This document shows positions 16,361 to 24,859 of a stretch of 64,000 nucleotides of DNA, piece by piece. The DNA lies in assembly GCA_018269055.1 (NCBI GenBank), contig JAFDVI010000054.1:43041-107040 (forward strand), in the 5' to 3' direction. Every line of letters starts with the position of its first letter. The stretch's first letter is position 1. Both the position numbers and the translations under genes were made by a program. The notes below the pieces were generated by a model, which was not told the DNA's origin, made no database searches, and was given only the letters and a program-made list of their open reading frames with translations. This stretch comes from Acidobacteriota bacterium. GTDB taxonomy: Bacteria; Acidobacteriota; Blastocatellia; RBC074.

Positions 16361-18268
16361 TTAGTTGTGTCCGTTGGTGTCCAGGTACGTATAACCTTCA
16401 AAATGGCTTTCGTACTCGTCCATCAGATGGCCTGCGGACGTTTGGGCCAGCTTTCCTTTCTTGATCTGTCTATCGAGCAGGGTGCGGAAACCGTCCTGCA
16501 AGAACTCTTTTTCGTATTTGGCGAATGAAACCATATCGCCAACGTTGGAGCCGTTAATGACGCGGCTGATGTGATATTCACCGTCGCCAGAAATTATGAC
16601 GTGCGCTTCGTTGGTTGTGCCAAACAAGTTATGGAAATTTCCCATCACTTCCTGATACGCGCCGATCAGCATCATTCCCAGAAAATAGGGATCGCTGTTT
16701 TTCAGGTCATGAACCTCCAAAACCTCTTTCACGTCGTGCAAATCCACAAAACGATCCACCACGCCGTCAGAATCACAAGTGATATCGCACAAGGTTGCGG
16801 TGTCGGTTGGAGTTTCGTTCAGTTTATGAATTGGAATGATCGGAAAGAGCTGATCAATTCCCCAGTGATCCGGCAGTGAACGGAAAACCGAAAAATTGCA
16901 CAGGTACTTTGCCGAAAGCAGTTTCCTCAGGTCATCAAATTCTTCCGATTTGACCTGAGTCAACTTGGCGTAATTGTTCGCACGATCGCATACTTCCCAA
17001 AAGAGGATTTCTCCTTTGGCCCGGTCTTCCAGGCTGATAAAGCCCAGATCGAAGAGCGTGAAAAGTTCTTCTTTGTGTTCCAGTGCGTCGTGGTAATACT
17101 CCAGGAAGTTTTTGGAATTCATCGTCTTGTACAGGTCGTACAATTCTTTGATGACCTGAGCTTCGTTGCCCGTCATCGTCACGTTGTGAATTCCCTGCAC
17201 GGTTTCAATTTCGTCAACAATATTGGTGACCAACATTGCGTGATACGCCACCAACACTCGTCCGGATTCAGTTATTACGTTCGGTTCAGCGACGTTTTCT
17301 TCCTGGCAAACGCTTTTGATCGTATAGATCACGTCGTTGGCGAATTCCTGCAAGGTGTAATTGACCGACGATTCAAAGCTGGTTTTGCTGCCGTCGTAAT
17401 CCACGCCTGCGCCACCGCCGACATTCAGATGATCAACATCAATTCCCATTTTACGGATTTTGGCATACACGCGAGCCGCTTCTTTGACTCCGGCTTTGAC
17501 GCGTTTGATCTGCGTGATTTGCGATCCGATGTGAAAATGCAGCACGCGCAACATATCCAGCATTTCGGCATCGCGAAGCAGTTTGATCGCCTGCAACAAT
17601 TCCGTGGTTGTCAAACCGAACTTGGATTGCTCTCCGCCGGATTTTTCCCAACGGCCAGACCCTCGCGTATAAAGTCGAACGCGCATCCCAACCATCGGAC
17701 GAACCCCGGTTTGCCGGGCGCGCTCAATGACGCGCGGCAATTCGCTCAATTTTTCAATGACGATGACGATATTTTTTCCAGCTTGGGTGCCGACGAATGC
17801 CAGATCAATGAAACTGTTGTCTTTGAAGCCATTGCAGATCAGCAGGGAATCCGGTGATTGTTCCATGGCAATGGCGGCGTACAATTCGGGTTTGCTTCCG
17901 GCTTCCAATCCGTAATTATACTTGCCCGCTTCTTCCAGGTAAGCTTCGATGACATGCCGTCGCTGATTGACCTTGAGCGGGAAAACCGCTTTATGTTCGC
18001 CTTTGTAATCAAACTCTTTCATCGCCGCACGGAAGGACTGGTTCATTTTGCGAACCTGATTGGCGAAAATTTGCGGGAATCGTAACAGCACCGGCATTTT
18101 CACGCGCCGGGCAATCAAATCGTCAACAATCTTTTTGACGTCAACGTTTCTGGGATCGCCTTCGGAAGGTCGGACAATCAAATGTCCCTGCGAATTGATT
18201 CCAAAGTAACCGGCTCCCCAGTTTTCTATGCCGTAAACCTGAGCAACCTCAGCGATGGCTGATTTCAT
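16361..18268 (-). CDS. speA: Biosynthetic arginine decarboxylase
   Basis: This PLP enzyme of the fold-III (alanine racemase-like) class makes agmatine from arginine, the first step of polyamine synthesis. At 635 residues it has the usual SpeA length. Visible motifs are the PLP lysine in FPLKVNQRRHVIEAYL (about residues 96-111), GLEAGSKPEL, LHFHIGSQI, NVGGGAGVDYDG (phosphate-binding glycines) and LFDLGFISLEDRA. Behind it lies the deoxyhypusine-synthase-like gene. A good sigma-70 promoter sits about 190 bp upstream. No agmatinase or agmatine deiminase gene is in the window. Confidence 0.96.
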   Translation of the reverse strand: MKSAIAEVAQVYGIENWGAGYFGINSQGHLIVRPSEGDPRNVDVKKIVDDLIARRVKMPVLLRFPQIFANQVRKMNQSFRAAMKEFDYKGEHKAVFPLKVNQRRHVIEAYLEEAGKYNYGLEAGSKPELYAAIAMEQSPDSLLICNGFKDNSFIDLAFVGTQAGKNIVIVIEKLSELPRVIERARQTGVRPMVGMRVRLYTRGSGRWEKSGGEQSKFGLTTTELLQAIKLLRDAEMLDMLRVLHFHIGSQITQIKRVKAGVKEAARVYAKIRKMGIDVDHLNVGGGAGVDYDGSKTSFESSVNYTLQEFANDVIYTIKSVCQEENVAEPNVITESGRVLVAYHAMLVTNIVDEIETVQGIHNVTMTGNEAQVIKELYDLYKTMNSKNFLEYYHDALEHKEELFTLFDLGFISLEDRAKGEILFWEVCDRANNYAKLTQVKSEEFDDLRKLLSAKYLCNFSVFRSLPDHWGIDQLFPIIPIHKLNETPTDTATLCDITCDSDGVVDRFVDLHDVKEVLEVHDLKNSDPYFLGMMLIGAYQEVMGNFHNLFGTTNEAHVIISGDGEYHISRVINGSNVGDMVSFAKYEKEFLQDGFRTLLDRQIKKGKLAQTSAGHLMDEYESHFEGYTYLDTNGHN

Positions 18269-18615
18269 TTCTGACCGTTCGTAGACCTCCCTGTCTTGGA
18301 ATAATAAAGAAGTCTTCGCCGGACTGGATCACCGCTCCTCAGGGCACACTGCCACGCTGGTTGTATCAACCTTAGGAAACAGCGATTCGCTTTCATCCAA
18401 AGGTCTTATTCCTAGTCTAACTTGATGCGGAATCTATACTTGTCTAGCGAGGCACGGAATGTAACAGATAGGTCTGAGGCTGTCAAAACCTATTTTCCAT
18501 ACCACGTCTGGTTGACTATCTTGTTGACAGGTAATGTTTTATCTCGATTTTGTGTGTGGCGCTGAATCGCCTCGATCGAGACTTTTTCCCTCTGGTTTTA
18601 CCAATTTCAAAGCCG
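18269..18615. other. Interval upstream of speA, including a leader of about 180 nt
   Basis: It separates the 3' end of the pyrimidine nucleoside phosphorylase gene from the speA start. On the minus strand it holds the promoter listed at 18458-18486 and then roughly 180 nt of untranslated leader. AGGGAGG lies about 16 bases ahead of the speA ATG, farther than usual. I recognise no known riboswitch in the leader. Confidence 0.5.
18458..18486 (-). promoter_or_regulatory. Sigma-70-type promoter for speA
   Basis: On the minus strand TTGACA (complement of 18481-18486) is followed after exactly 17 bases by TACATT (complement of 18458-18463). The -35 box is perfect and the -10 box has five of six bases. 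It points at speA and lies about 190 bp upstream of the start codon. Confidence 0.7.
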
Positions 18616-19917
18616 TCAAAGGATCAACTTGATGAGCGGTTCGCGTTCAGTGGGAAAGGCCTCAATTGTAAATGCAGCGTGTATTCTTGCCAGCATCTCC
18701 CCAACTTTGGATTCGTCGTTGAAATAAGCCGTGACCAAAGGAGCACCCGCCTTCACTTCATCGCCGAGCTTCAGGTGAATGTATAGACCAACCGAATAAT
18801 CAATCTTGTCCTCCAATCGCCGACGCCCGCCACCCCAATCCATCACGATACGACCAATTTCATCTGTTTCAATCCCCGTGAGGAAACCGGAGCTTGGGGC
18901 GGCGAATGTATGCTGTTTCATTGCTTGAGGCAGCAATTTCGGATCGTCGCAAATGCGCGGGTCGCCGCCTTGGGCCTCGATAACGGCTTTAAACTTTTCC
19001 AGAGCCTCTCCGGAACTGATGGCTTCTCGCGAACGCTGGCGAGCTTTTGCCAAGTCGGTTTCGACTCCGCCGACTGCGATCATCTGTGCAGCCAGTTCAA
19101 TGTTTAGCTCGGCAAAATCGCCTTCCAGGTTTCCTTGCAAACATTCAATGGCTTCTTGAGTCTCAACCGCGTTGCCTACCCAGCGGCCAAGCGGCTGGTT
19201 CATGTCTGTAATCAGCGCCGTCACTCGTTTACCCATTCGACGGCCAATCGTCGTTAACGCTTCGGCCAGTTTTTTCGAATCCTCAAACTCGCGCATGAAC
19301 GCGCCGTTGCCGGTTTTGACGTCCAGCACCAGCCCGTCAATGCCTTCGGCCAGTTTCTTTGACATCACCGAAGCGCAGATAAACGGGCGAAAGGGAACGG
19401 TCGCCGTCAGATCGCGCAGCGCATACAGCTTGCGATCTGCCGGAGCAATTTCTTTCGTCTGTCCGATCAATGACAACCCGCACCGCGCCAGGACATCTTT
19501 GAATTCATCCAGCGACAAATTGGTGCGAAAGCCCGGAATGGCTTCCAGCTTATCCAGCGTGCCTCCGGTATGAGCCAGTGCGCGGCCCGAAATCATCGGC
19601 ACGGCCACACCACAAGCCGCCGCAATCGGCGCAATGACGAGCGACGTTTTATCGCCGACTCCGCCCGTGGAATGTTTGTCCACTTTGGGCAGCGGCACGT
19701 GGTCGTGCGTCAGCACGTCGCCGGAATAGAGCATCTCTTCGACCAAGGCGACGGTTTCGGCGTCGGTCAGTCCGCGCAGAAATCCGGCCATCAGCCAGGC
19801 CGCCATCTGATAATCGGGAATTTCATCGCGCGTGTAGCCGCGAATCAAAAAAGCAATTTCGTCGCGAGTCAGCTCTTTGCCGTCGCGTTTCTTTTCAATC
19901 AAATCTTGTGGACGCAT
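18616..19917 (-). CDS. Pyrimidine-nucleoside / thymidine phosphorylase
   Basis: The 433-residue enzyme cleaves pyrimidine nucleosides with phosphate to the base and (deoxy)ribose 1-phosphate. The family signature is complete: VDKHSTGGVGDKTSLV (phosphate site, about 80-95), SGRALAHTGGTLDKLEAIPG (about 110-129) and LVLDVKTGNGAFM. The N-terminal helical domain (MRPQDLIEKKRDGKELTRDE) and the C-terminal PyNP domain are both present. Length fits the PyNP/DeoA group, and I cannot decide between uridine-plus-thymidine and thymidine specificity. It is the last gene of a minus-strand operon and starts 5 bp after the HAD gene. Confidence 0.95.
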   Translation of the reverse strand: MRPQDLIEKKRDGKELTRDEIAFLIRGYTRDEIPDYQMAAWLMAGFLRGLTDAETVALVEEMLYSGDVLTHDHVPLPKVDKHSTGGVGDKTSLVIAPIAAACGVAVPMISGRALAHTGGTLDKLEAIPGFRTNLSLDEFKDVLARCGLSLIGQTKEIAPADRKLYALRDLTATVPFRPFICASVMSKKLAEGIDGLVLDVKTGNGAFMREFEDSKKLAEALTTIGRRMGKRVTALITDMNQPLGRWVGNAVETQEAIECLQGNLEGDFAELNIELAAQMIAVGGVETDLAKARQRSREAISSGEALEKFKAVIEAQGGDPRICDDPKLLPQAMKQHTFAAPSSGFLTGIETDEIGRIVMDWGGGRRRLEDKIDYSVGLYIHLKLGDEVKAGAPLVTAYFNDESKVGEMLARIHAAFTIEAFPTEREPLIKLIL

Positions 19918-19922
19918 AACCC

Positions 19923-20627
19923 TTATTTCAGTTTTTCGATCAATGCCGGCAATTCGCGGATGCTGGTCAGTTGCAGGAAGTCTTTGTCCGCCAATTCTTC
20001 TTCGGGAACGAGTTCGTGTTCCCAGGTGGTTTCGTAAGGAATGTGGACGGCCCGCCCGCCAATTTCCAGCACGGGCAGAATGTCGGAGCGCATTGAATTA
20101 CCCACCATCAAAAAGCCCTGCGGATTGAGTTTATGTTTAGTGATCAGCCCGCGATAAATTGCCGGTGTTTTAGTGCGGACGATTTCGATTTTGCTGAATC
20201 GTTCGGCCAAGCCGGAGCGAATGATTTTAGCTTCCTGTTCAAACAGTTCGCCTTTGGTAATCAGCATCAAATCGTGGTTGGTGGAAAGTTCGGTGATGGC
20301 TTCTTCCACGCTATCGAGCAAGACGACGGGTGCACGGACCATTTCGCGCGTGATTTCAATCATCTGACCGATTTCGGTTCCGCTGATGCGGCCTTCGGTC
20401 AATTCAATCGCCGTTTCGATCATCGAAAGCGTGAAGCCTTTGAACCCGTAACCGTAATGTTCCAGGTTTTTGACTTCGGTTTCGTACATTCGCCGCTCAA
20501 TCCATTCGGCGTCGTGATATTGGGCCAGGATTTCGATAACGCGGCTTTGCGTGTCACGGTAAATGTTTTCGTTGTGCCACAGCGTATCGTCAGCGTCGAA
20601 CGCGATTACTTCTATTGGATTGGGCAT
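19923..20627 (-). CDS. HAD-family hydrolase
   Basis: The 234-residue product has HAD motif I at residues 10-14 (FDADDTLWHNEN), motif II near LMLITKG, and a C-terminal motif IV-like segment (GFLMVGNSMRSDILPVLEIGG). The helical cap lies between motifs I and II. It should be a cytosolic phosphatase; its position beside a nucleoside phosphorylase gene suggests a nucleotide or sugar-phosphate substrate, but that is only context. It starts 6 bp after the sialidase-like gene and is followed after 5 bp by the phosphorylase gene. Confidence 0.92.
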   Translation of the reverse strand: MPNPIEVIAFDADDTLWHNENIYRDTQSRVIEILAQYHDAEWIERRMYETEVKNLEHYGYGFKGFTLSMIETAIELTEGRISGTEIGQMIEITREMVRAPVVLLDSVEEAITELSTNHDLMLITKGELFEQEAKIIRSGLAERFSKIEIVRTKTPAIYRGLITKHKLNPQGFLMVGNSMRSDILPVLEIGGRAVHIPYETTWEHELVPEEELADKDFLQLTSIRELPALIEKLK

Positions 20628-20633
20628 AACTTC

Positions 20634-21668
20634 TCATTTCATTACTTCAATCTTTGCCAGATAGATCGAAGTTTTGCCTTCATGCGAACTGTAATAACTC
20701 ATCCACAATTTGCCTTCGTGCCAGACCAGGCCCGGATAGCTGTTGTCGCCGCCGCTGGGCAGTTCGACAATGTTTGCCAGTTGCCCGGATGCCAAGTCTA
20801 TCAAACCGACTCCCGTTCGTGTGATTTTGTCTCCATACAGTCTGCCGCCAGCGACCATTCGTCCATTCGGCAATCGTAATACTGCCGGGCCGCCCAATTT
20901 GTTCTGCCAACCATTAACGATCAATGGTTTGGTTTTCCAGTCGGTGAATGGGCTGCGCGATTCGGCAATGGTGGCATTCGGGGCACTGTCCACGGAGCGG
21001 AGCACAACAATCAGGTTGTCATTGCGGTCAAACATCAATGCGGCTTCGTTCAAACCTTCCAGGTCTTTCGAGATACGTTGGTAATGAATGCCGTCACGGC
21101 TGCGTGCGATGACGGCGAAATTGCGGCGCCCGCTTTTCAATATGTCCGGTTCCCACGAATATGCCACGCCATACGCCCAGCCTTTATGCCACACGACGCG
21201 CCACAACCAGCTTCGTGAATTGAAGCCTTGGATTCGTTCCAGCTTGCTCCACTGTTTTCCGTCGTTTGAAAAACTGACGAACGAGAAAAAATCCGCTTGC
21301 GGATTGCGCGAAGGATCTGCCGCGCCACACACCAACATCAACTTGTTTCCCGGAGCGAGTGAGAATTTCGCATCGCGCAAATCTCTGCCGGGAAGGTCAA
21401 TCAACGCAGCGGATTCCCACGTCTCGCCCTCGCGCGAAGTCAGCACGCGCAATTTGCCTTCGCCGTCGGCATGGCCCTTGCCCTCGCGAAAAATGCAGAA
21501 CCAGCGGTTGTTGAAGCGAATCAAATCCGTGAAGGCGTTGTGGTCGCCTTGATCCCAGATTTTTTTGACAGAAAGGAGCTTGAGTTTTGGCGTTTGAGCA
21601 GCGGCAAATGTGCCGCCACCAATCGTTAGCAATGCGAAAATCAACAGCAGGTGGGAACGCATCTTCAT
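20634..21668 (-). CDS. Secreted sialidase-like beta-propeller protein
   Basis: The 344-residue protein has a signal peptide (about residues 1-24, ending FAAAQ) and repeated propeller-type segments of the sialidase/BNR kind, such as LRVLTSREGETWESAALI, SFSNDGKQWSKLERI and VIARSRDGIHYQRI. These match Asp-box-like turns, but a full set of sialidase catalytic arginines is not obvious. It should be periplasmic or secreted. The start codon overlaps the ispF stop (ATGA), so it is translated together with isoprenoid genes although the functions seem unrelated. Glycan hydrolysis is possible but unproven. Confidence 0.8.
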   Translation of the reverse strand: MKMRSHLLLIFALLTIGGGTFAAAQTPKLKLLSVKKIWDQGDHNAFTDLIRFNNRWFCIFREGKGHADGEGKLRVLTSREGETWESAALIDLPGRDLRDAKFSLAPGNKLMLVCGAADPSRNPQADFFSFVSFSNDGKQWSKLERIQGFNSRSWLWRVVWHKGWAYGVAYSWEPDILKSGRRNFAVIARSRDGIHYQRISKDLEGLNEAALMFDRNDNLIVVLRSVDSAPNATIAESRSPFTDWKTKPLIVNGWQNKLGGPAVLRLPNGRMVAGGRLYGDKITRTGVGLIDLASGQLANIVELPSGGDNSYPGLVWHEGKLWMSYYSSHEGKTSIYLAKIEVMK

Positions 21669-22153
21669 TCGCTTTTGAAAATCAACGCGATGGCCTGAGC
21701 GGCAATCGCTTCGCCACGCCCGATGGCGTCGAATCCTTCGTTGGTTTTGGCTTTGATGTTGAGCTGCGACGGATCAATCGCCATTGTTTCCGCGAGCTTG
21801 GCTTTCATCTCTGGAATGTGCGGCATCATCTTTGGGCGTTCGGCCAAAATTGTCGCGTCCACGTTTCCGATGCGGTAGCCGCGTTCATCCAGCAATTCGC
21901 AAACGTGACGCAGAAATATCATGCTATCGGCATTTTTCCACCGGGCGTCTTTGTCCGAAAAATGCGTGCCGATGTCGCCCAATCCCGCCGCGCCGAGCAG
22001 CGCGTCGGTGATGGCGTGGCTCAAACTGTCGCCGTCGGAATGTCCCCGTAAACCTTTGTCGAACGGGATTTCGACGCCGCCCAAAATCAGTTTTCGGCCT
22101 TCAACCAGACGGTGGATGTCGTTGCCGATGCCTATTCGATGTAATGCGTTCAT
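21665..22153 (-). CDS. ispF: 2-C-methyl-D-erythritol 2,4-cyclodiphosphate synthase
   Basis: The start at 22153 is chosen because it overlaps the cupin stop as ATGA and gives the usual family opening (MNALHRIGIGNDIHRL) and 162-residue length. IspF makes MEcPP in the MEP isoprenoid pathway with zinc. The metal ligands are in DIHR near residue 10 and in the GHSDGD segment near residue 44. IRSDKD-type substrate contacts appear as GTHFSDKD, and KAKTNEGFDAIGRGEAI is the conserved C-terminal block. ispD lies upstream with one cupin gene between them. Confidence 0.96.
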   Translation of the reverse strand: MNALHRIGIGNDIHRLVEGRKLILGGVEIPFDKGLRGHSDGDSLSHAITDALLGAAGLGDIGTHFSDKDARWKNADSMIFLRHVCELLDERGYRIGNVDATILAERPKMMPHIPEMKAKLAETMAIDPSQLNIKAKTNEGFDAIGRGEAIAAQAIALIFKSE

Positions 22154-22653
22154 TGCTTTTTGGGTGGATTCCAATTGCTCAGCGGGCGCATCATTCCCGG
22201 CGAATTCCATTTCACGACAAAATACGTCGCAGGCGTGTCGCCGACGTTGCGTATGGCGTGAAGCTGATTCGACGATTGAAAGATGACGGAGCCTGGACCG
22301 GCTTTGCGGCGCTCGCCGTTGACCAGCGATTCAACAGTGCCTTCTTTGACCAGAACCAACTCTTCGTCCACGTGTTTGTGCGGCTCGTGTGGCGTCGCGC
22401 CGGGATTGAGCGTGGTGATGTGGCATTCCAATTCATCCAGCGTCGGCGTAGGGTTTTGAAAAACCTGCCGCGCCGCGCCAACTTTACTGGGTTTGGCGAC
22501 CATTTTTTCCCATTCAAATACAGACGAGGTCATCGTCGGCGGAACCGGTTTTCCCTGTGCAGCGCTGGTGAAAGAATTTGTCAGCTTGACGCAACCGATC
22601 GTGACGATGACGGCGCACGCGGCAACAAAACAATCTCTGACGGTGAATTTCAT
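22150..22653 (-). CDS. Exported cupin-domain protein inserted between ispD and ispF
   Basis: The 167-residue product has a hydrophobic signal segment (about residues 8-32) and a single cupin domain with the metal motif PHEPHKHVDEELVLVKEG (about 86-103) and a second half ending in SNQLHAIRNVG. The His, His, Glu and His pattern of a metal-binding cupin is therefore complete. It should be exported. Its start overlaps the ispD stop and its stop overlaps the ispF start, each by four bases, so it is embedded in a translationally coupled operon. The role in this setting is unknown. Confidence 0.88.
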   Translation of the reverse strand: MKFTVRDCFVAACAVIVTIGCVKLTNSFTSAAQGKPVPPTMTSSVFEWEKMVAKPSKVGAARQVFQNPTPTLDELECHITTLNPGATPHEPHKHVDEELVLVKEGTVESLVNGERRKAGPGSVIFQSSNQLHAIRNVGDTPATYFVVKWNSPGMMRPLSNWNPPKKQ

Positions 22654-23354
22654 GGATGCTCCTTGTTGAGTTGTTCAAACAGTTTTTCAGCCAGAATCAA
22701 ATCTTCCGGCGTAGTGATTTTGATGTTGTTCGGCGAACCTTCGACAACGGCAACAGGCGATCCCAGCCGTTCAATCAGCAGGGAATCATCCGTTGTCAAC
22801 ACCGAAGGCAGCCCGGCTTGGCGCGCTTCCAGATTGGCGCGCATCAACAGTTCATAGCGAAATGCCTGCGGAGTTTGCGCGCGCCAAATGCGGCGGCGAT
22901 CAATGGTACGCTGAATCAATCCGTCCTCCACTTCCTTGATGGTGTCGGTTGCGGGCAGAGCCAGAATCGCCGCGCCAATCTCTCTGGCTTTGGCGATAAC
23001 CGAGCCGATTTGCGCGGGCGTGATGAAGGGGCGAACGGCGTCATGAACGGCGACGATTTCGGGATGGAGTTCCGCGACGGTTTCCAGTGCATTCAAAATC
23101 GAATCGCTGCGTTCAGCTCCGCCGTGAACGTAAAAAATGGGTTTGAGGATTCGCGCGCCCCGATTTCGGGCACGAAATTCGTCAAGTTTATCGGCGGGTA
23201 AAGCGACGGCAATGGCTCCAATGTCTTCACAGGAAACAAAGCGGCTGATGGTGTGCGCCAGTATCGGGGCCCCGGCGATTTCCAGAAACTGTTTTGGGAT
23301 TTGCCCGCCAAGCCGCGATCCGCTTCCGGCGGCGGGAATGATTGCCACATTCAT
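22650..23354 (-). CDS. ispD: 2-C-methyl-D-erythritol 4-phosphate cytidylyltransferase
   Basis: IspD joins CTP and MEP to give CDP-ME in the MEP pathway. The 234-residue protein opens with the nucleotidyltransferase motif IIPAAGSGSRLGGQIPKQF (residues 5-23) and has VHDAVRPFIT near residue 105 and a C-terminal ITTPEDLILAEKLF segment. It follows the PIN/TRAM protein gene, an arrangement also known in Bacillus (yacL-ispD-ispF). The stop overlaps the start of the cupin gene by four bases. Confidence 0.96.
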   Translation of the reverse strand: MNVAIIPAAGSGSRLGGQIPKQFLEIAGAPILAHTISRFVSCEDIGAIAVALPADKLDEFRARNRGARILKPIFYVHGGAERSDSILNALETVAELHPEIVAVHDAVRPFITPAQIGSVIAKAREIGAAILALPATDTIKEVEDGLIQRTIDRRRIWRAQTPQAFRYELLMRANLEARQAGLPSVLTTDDSLLIERLGSPVAVVEGSPNNIKITTPEDLILAEKLFEQLNKEHP

Positions 23355-23433
23355 TGGGAGTTGGTTGTTGGGAGGAGGGAGTTGGGAAAAGCAATCCGTC
23401 TCCTATCTCCCGACTCCTGATACCCGCTACTCG
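23355..23433. repeat. Purine-rich imperfect inverted repeat upstream of ispD
   Basis: The left half is G-rich (TTGGGAGTTGG repeats) and the right half is C/T-rich (CTCCTATCTCCCGACTCC), so the halves are roughly reverse-complementary. It fills the gap between the PIN/TRAM gene and ispD and reaches the stop codon of the former. It resembles a dispersed intergenic element. I cannot tell whether it affects ispD expression. Confidence 0.45.
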
Positions 23434-24548
23434 ATTTCCGCAGCCGATTCGTGGCCGGCAGGAACCGGAGTCGGACGCGATGGGCGTTCGCGATAATCGC
23501 GTGTGTCGTTGCGATTGTTTTCCGGTTTGGTGTCATCCACTCGCCCGAAGATCATTTTGCCCGCCGTGGTCTGCAGTACGCTGGTGACGATCATATCCAC
23601 GTTTTTGCCGATCATTCGCCGCGCGTTATCAACCACCACCATTGTCCCATCGTCCAGATACGCCACGCCCTGGTTGTATTCCTTGCCTTCTTTCAGTACG
23701 AACACCTTCATGATTTCGCCGGGCAGTACCACCGGTTTCAAGGCGTTCGCCAGTTCGTTGATGTTCAAAACCTCGACGCCGCGCAGGTGCGCGACTTTGT
23801 TCAAATTGAAATCATTGGTGACAATGGGCGCGTTGAGCTGTTTGCCGAGTTCAATCAATTTCAAATCCACTTCCTTGACTTGCGGGAAGTCTGCTTCATG
23901 AATTTGCACGTCCAGTCCCTGGTTTTTCTGAATGCGCTGCAAAATGTCCAAACCGCGACGGCCTCGATTGCGTTTGGCGGAATCCGACGAATCGGCAATT
24001 TGCTGCAGTTCGCGCAGGACGAATTGCGGGATCAGAATTGTGCCGCCCATAAAGCCTGCTTCGGCAATGTCTGCGACGCGCCCGTCAATGATGACGCTGG
24101 TGTCCAGAATCTTGTAGCCAAGCTTGGTCGTGCGGTCGCTGAGAATTCCGCCGAGCGCGGACAAATCCAGATAATCGCCTTTGGCTGCGCCGACCAGCAA
24201 TCCGCAATAGGCCATAAATAATGTCAGCGACAACGTCAGGAAGGATTTCACCGGCGTGTCCCATTGTTGAGCCGTAATCAGAAAGCCCATCAAACTGGCG
24301 CCAAAGATTCCTAAAATGGAACCAATGGCTGCGCCAATCAAGGTTTTCAAGGAAGCCTGTCGAATGCGAAGCTCAAAAAAAATGATTCCGCTTGCCAACA
24401 TTGCCGCTACGATTGCCGATAGCAATCGCGAACCTCCGGGCAAACCAATCTGTTTCCCAACAAATTCAGGAATGGGCTGAATTAAAGCTCCGGCAGTCAC
24501 AAAAATCAGGATGAATACAGTTCGAATCAAAATTATGTCTGCATGCAT
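23427..24548 (-). CDS. PIN/TRAM-domain membrane protein (YacL-like)
   Basis: The 373-residue protein has four hydrophobic segments in the first 135 residues, then a PIN nuclease-like domain starting ILDTSVIIDGRVADI (about 147-161) with further acidic positions in IVTNDFNLNKVA, and a TRAM domain (about 275-335; VFVLKEGKEYNQGVAYLDDG). This is the layout of B. subtilis YacL. PIN domains are metal-dependent RNases and TRAM domains bind RNA; no reaction is established for YacL. The last 25 residues are low-complexity. It heads the isp operon. Confidence 0.93.
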   Translation of the reverse strand: MHADIILIRTVFILIFVTAGALIQPIPEFVGKQIGLPGGSRLLSAIVAAMLASGIIFFELRIRQASLKTLIGAAIGSILGIFGASLMGFLITAQQWDTPVKSFLTLSLTLFMAYCGLLVGAAKGDYLDLSALGGILSDRTTKLGYKILDTSVIIDGRVADIAEAGFMGGTILIPQFVLRELQQIADSSDSAKRNRGRRGLDILQRIQKNQGLDVQIHEADFPQVKEVDLKLIELGKQLNAPIVTNDFNLNKVAHLRGVEVLNINELANALKPVVLPGEIMKVFVLKEGKEYNQGVAYLDDGTMVVVDNARRMIGKNVDMIVTSVLQTTAGKMIFGRVDDTKPENNRNDTRDYRERPSRPTPVPAGHESAAEIE

Positions 24549-24859
24549 AAACCATAAAACCTCAAGACGTTATGAGCAGCAATTGGTGACGGCCGGCTTC
24601 TGTTGGGCTATGAGAGAAAATAAAATCTGAAGCAAGCTGCCGAAATCACTGTCTAAGAAATAAGTAGGAAGCTATCTGACGAGCGGGGATTCTAGCACGC
24701 GCAGGTAGTGGCGTCACGTTGTGATAACCACTAGAACAGCCTTGATTTATATTTACCGGTCTACGCAAACGGGACAGATGGGGGCAGCCTGACCGAACAC
24801 CAAAAGCCGGATCAGCAGTTTCAAGTGATGGATACGGCTTTTACCCGATTGAATCTGGC
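24549..24859. other. Interval upstream of the PIN/TRAM gene
   Basis: It contains the promoter region of the isp operon, which I could not place precisely, and at its right end the terminator of the VWA gene. No reading frame is convincing. Confidence 0.5.
24802..24842 (-). terminator. Likely terminator of the VWA gene
   Basis: AAAAGCCG (24802-24809) and CGGCTTTT (24835-24842) are perfect complements with a partly paired middle (GATCA...TGAT). On the minus strand the stem ends in a T-run just 18 bp after the VWA stop codon. Confidence 0.65.
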
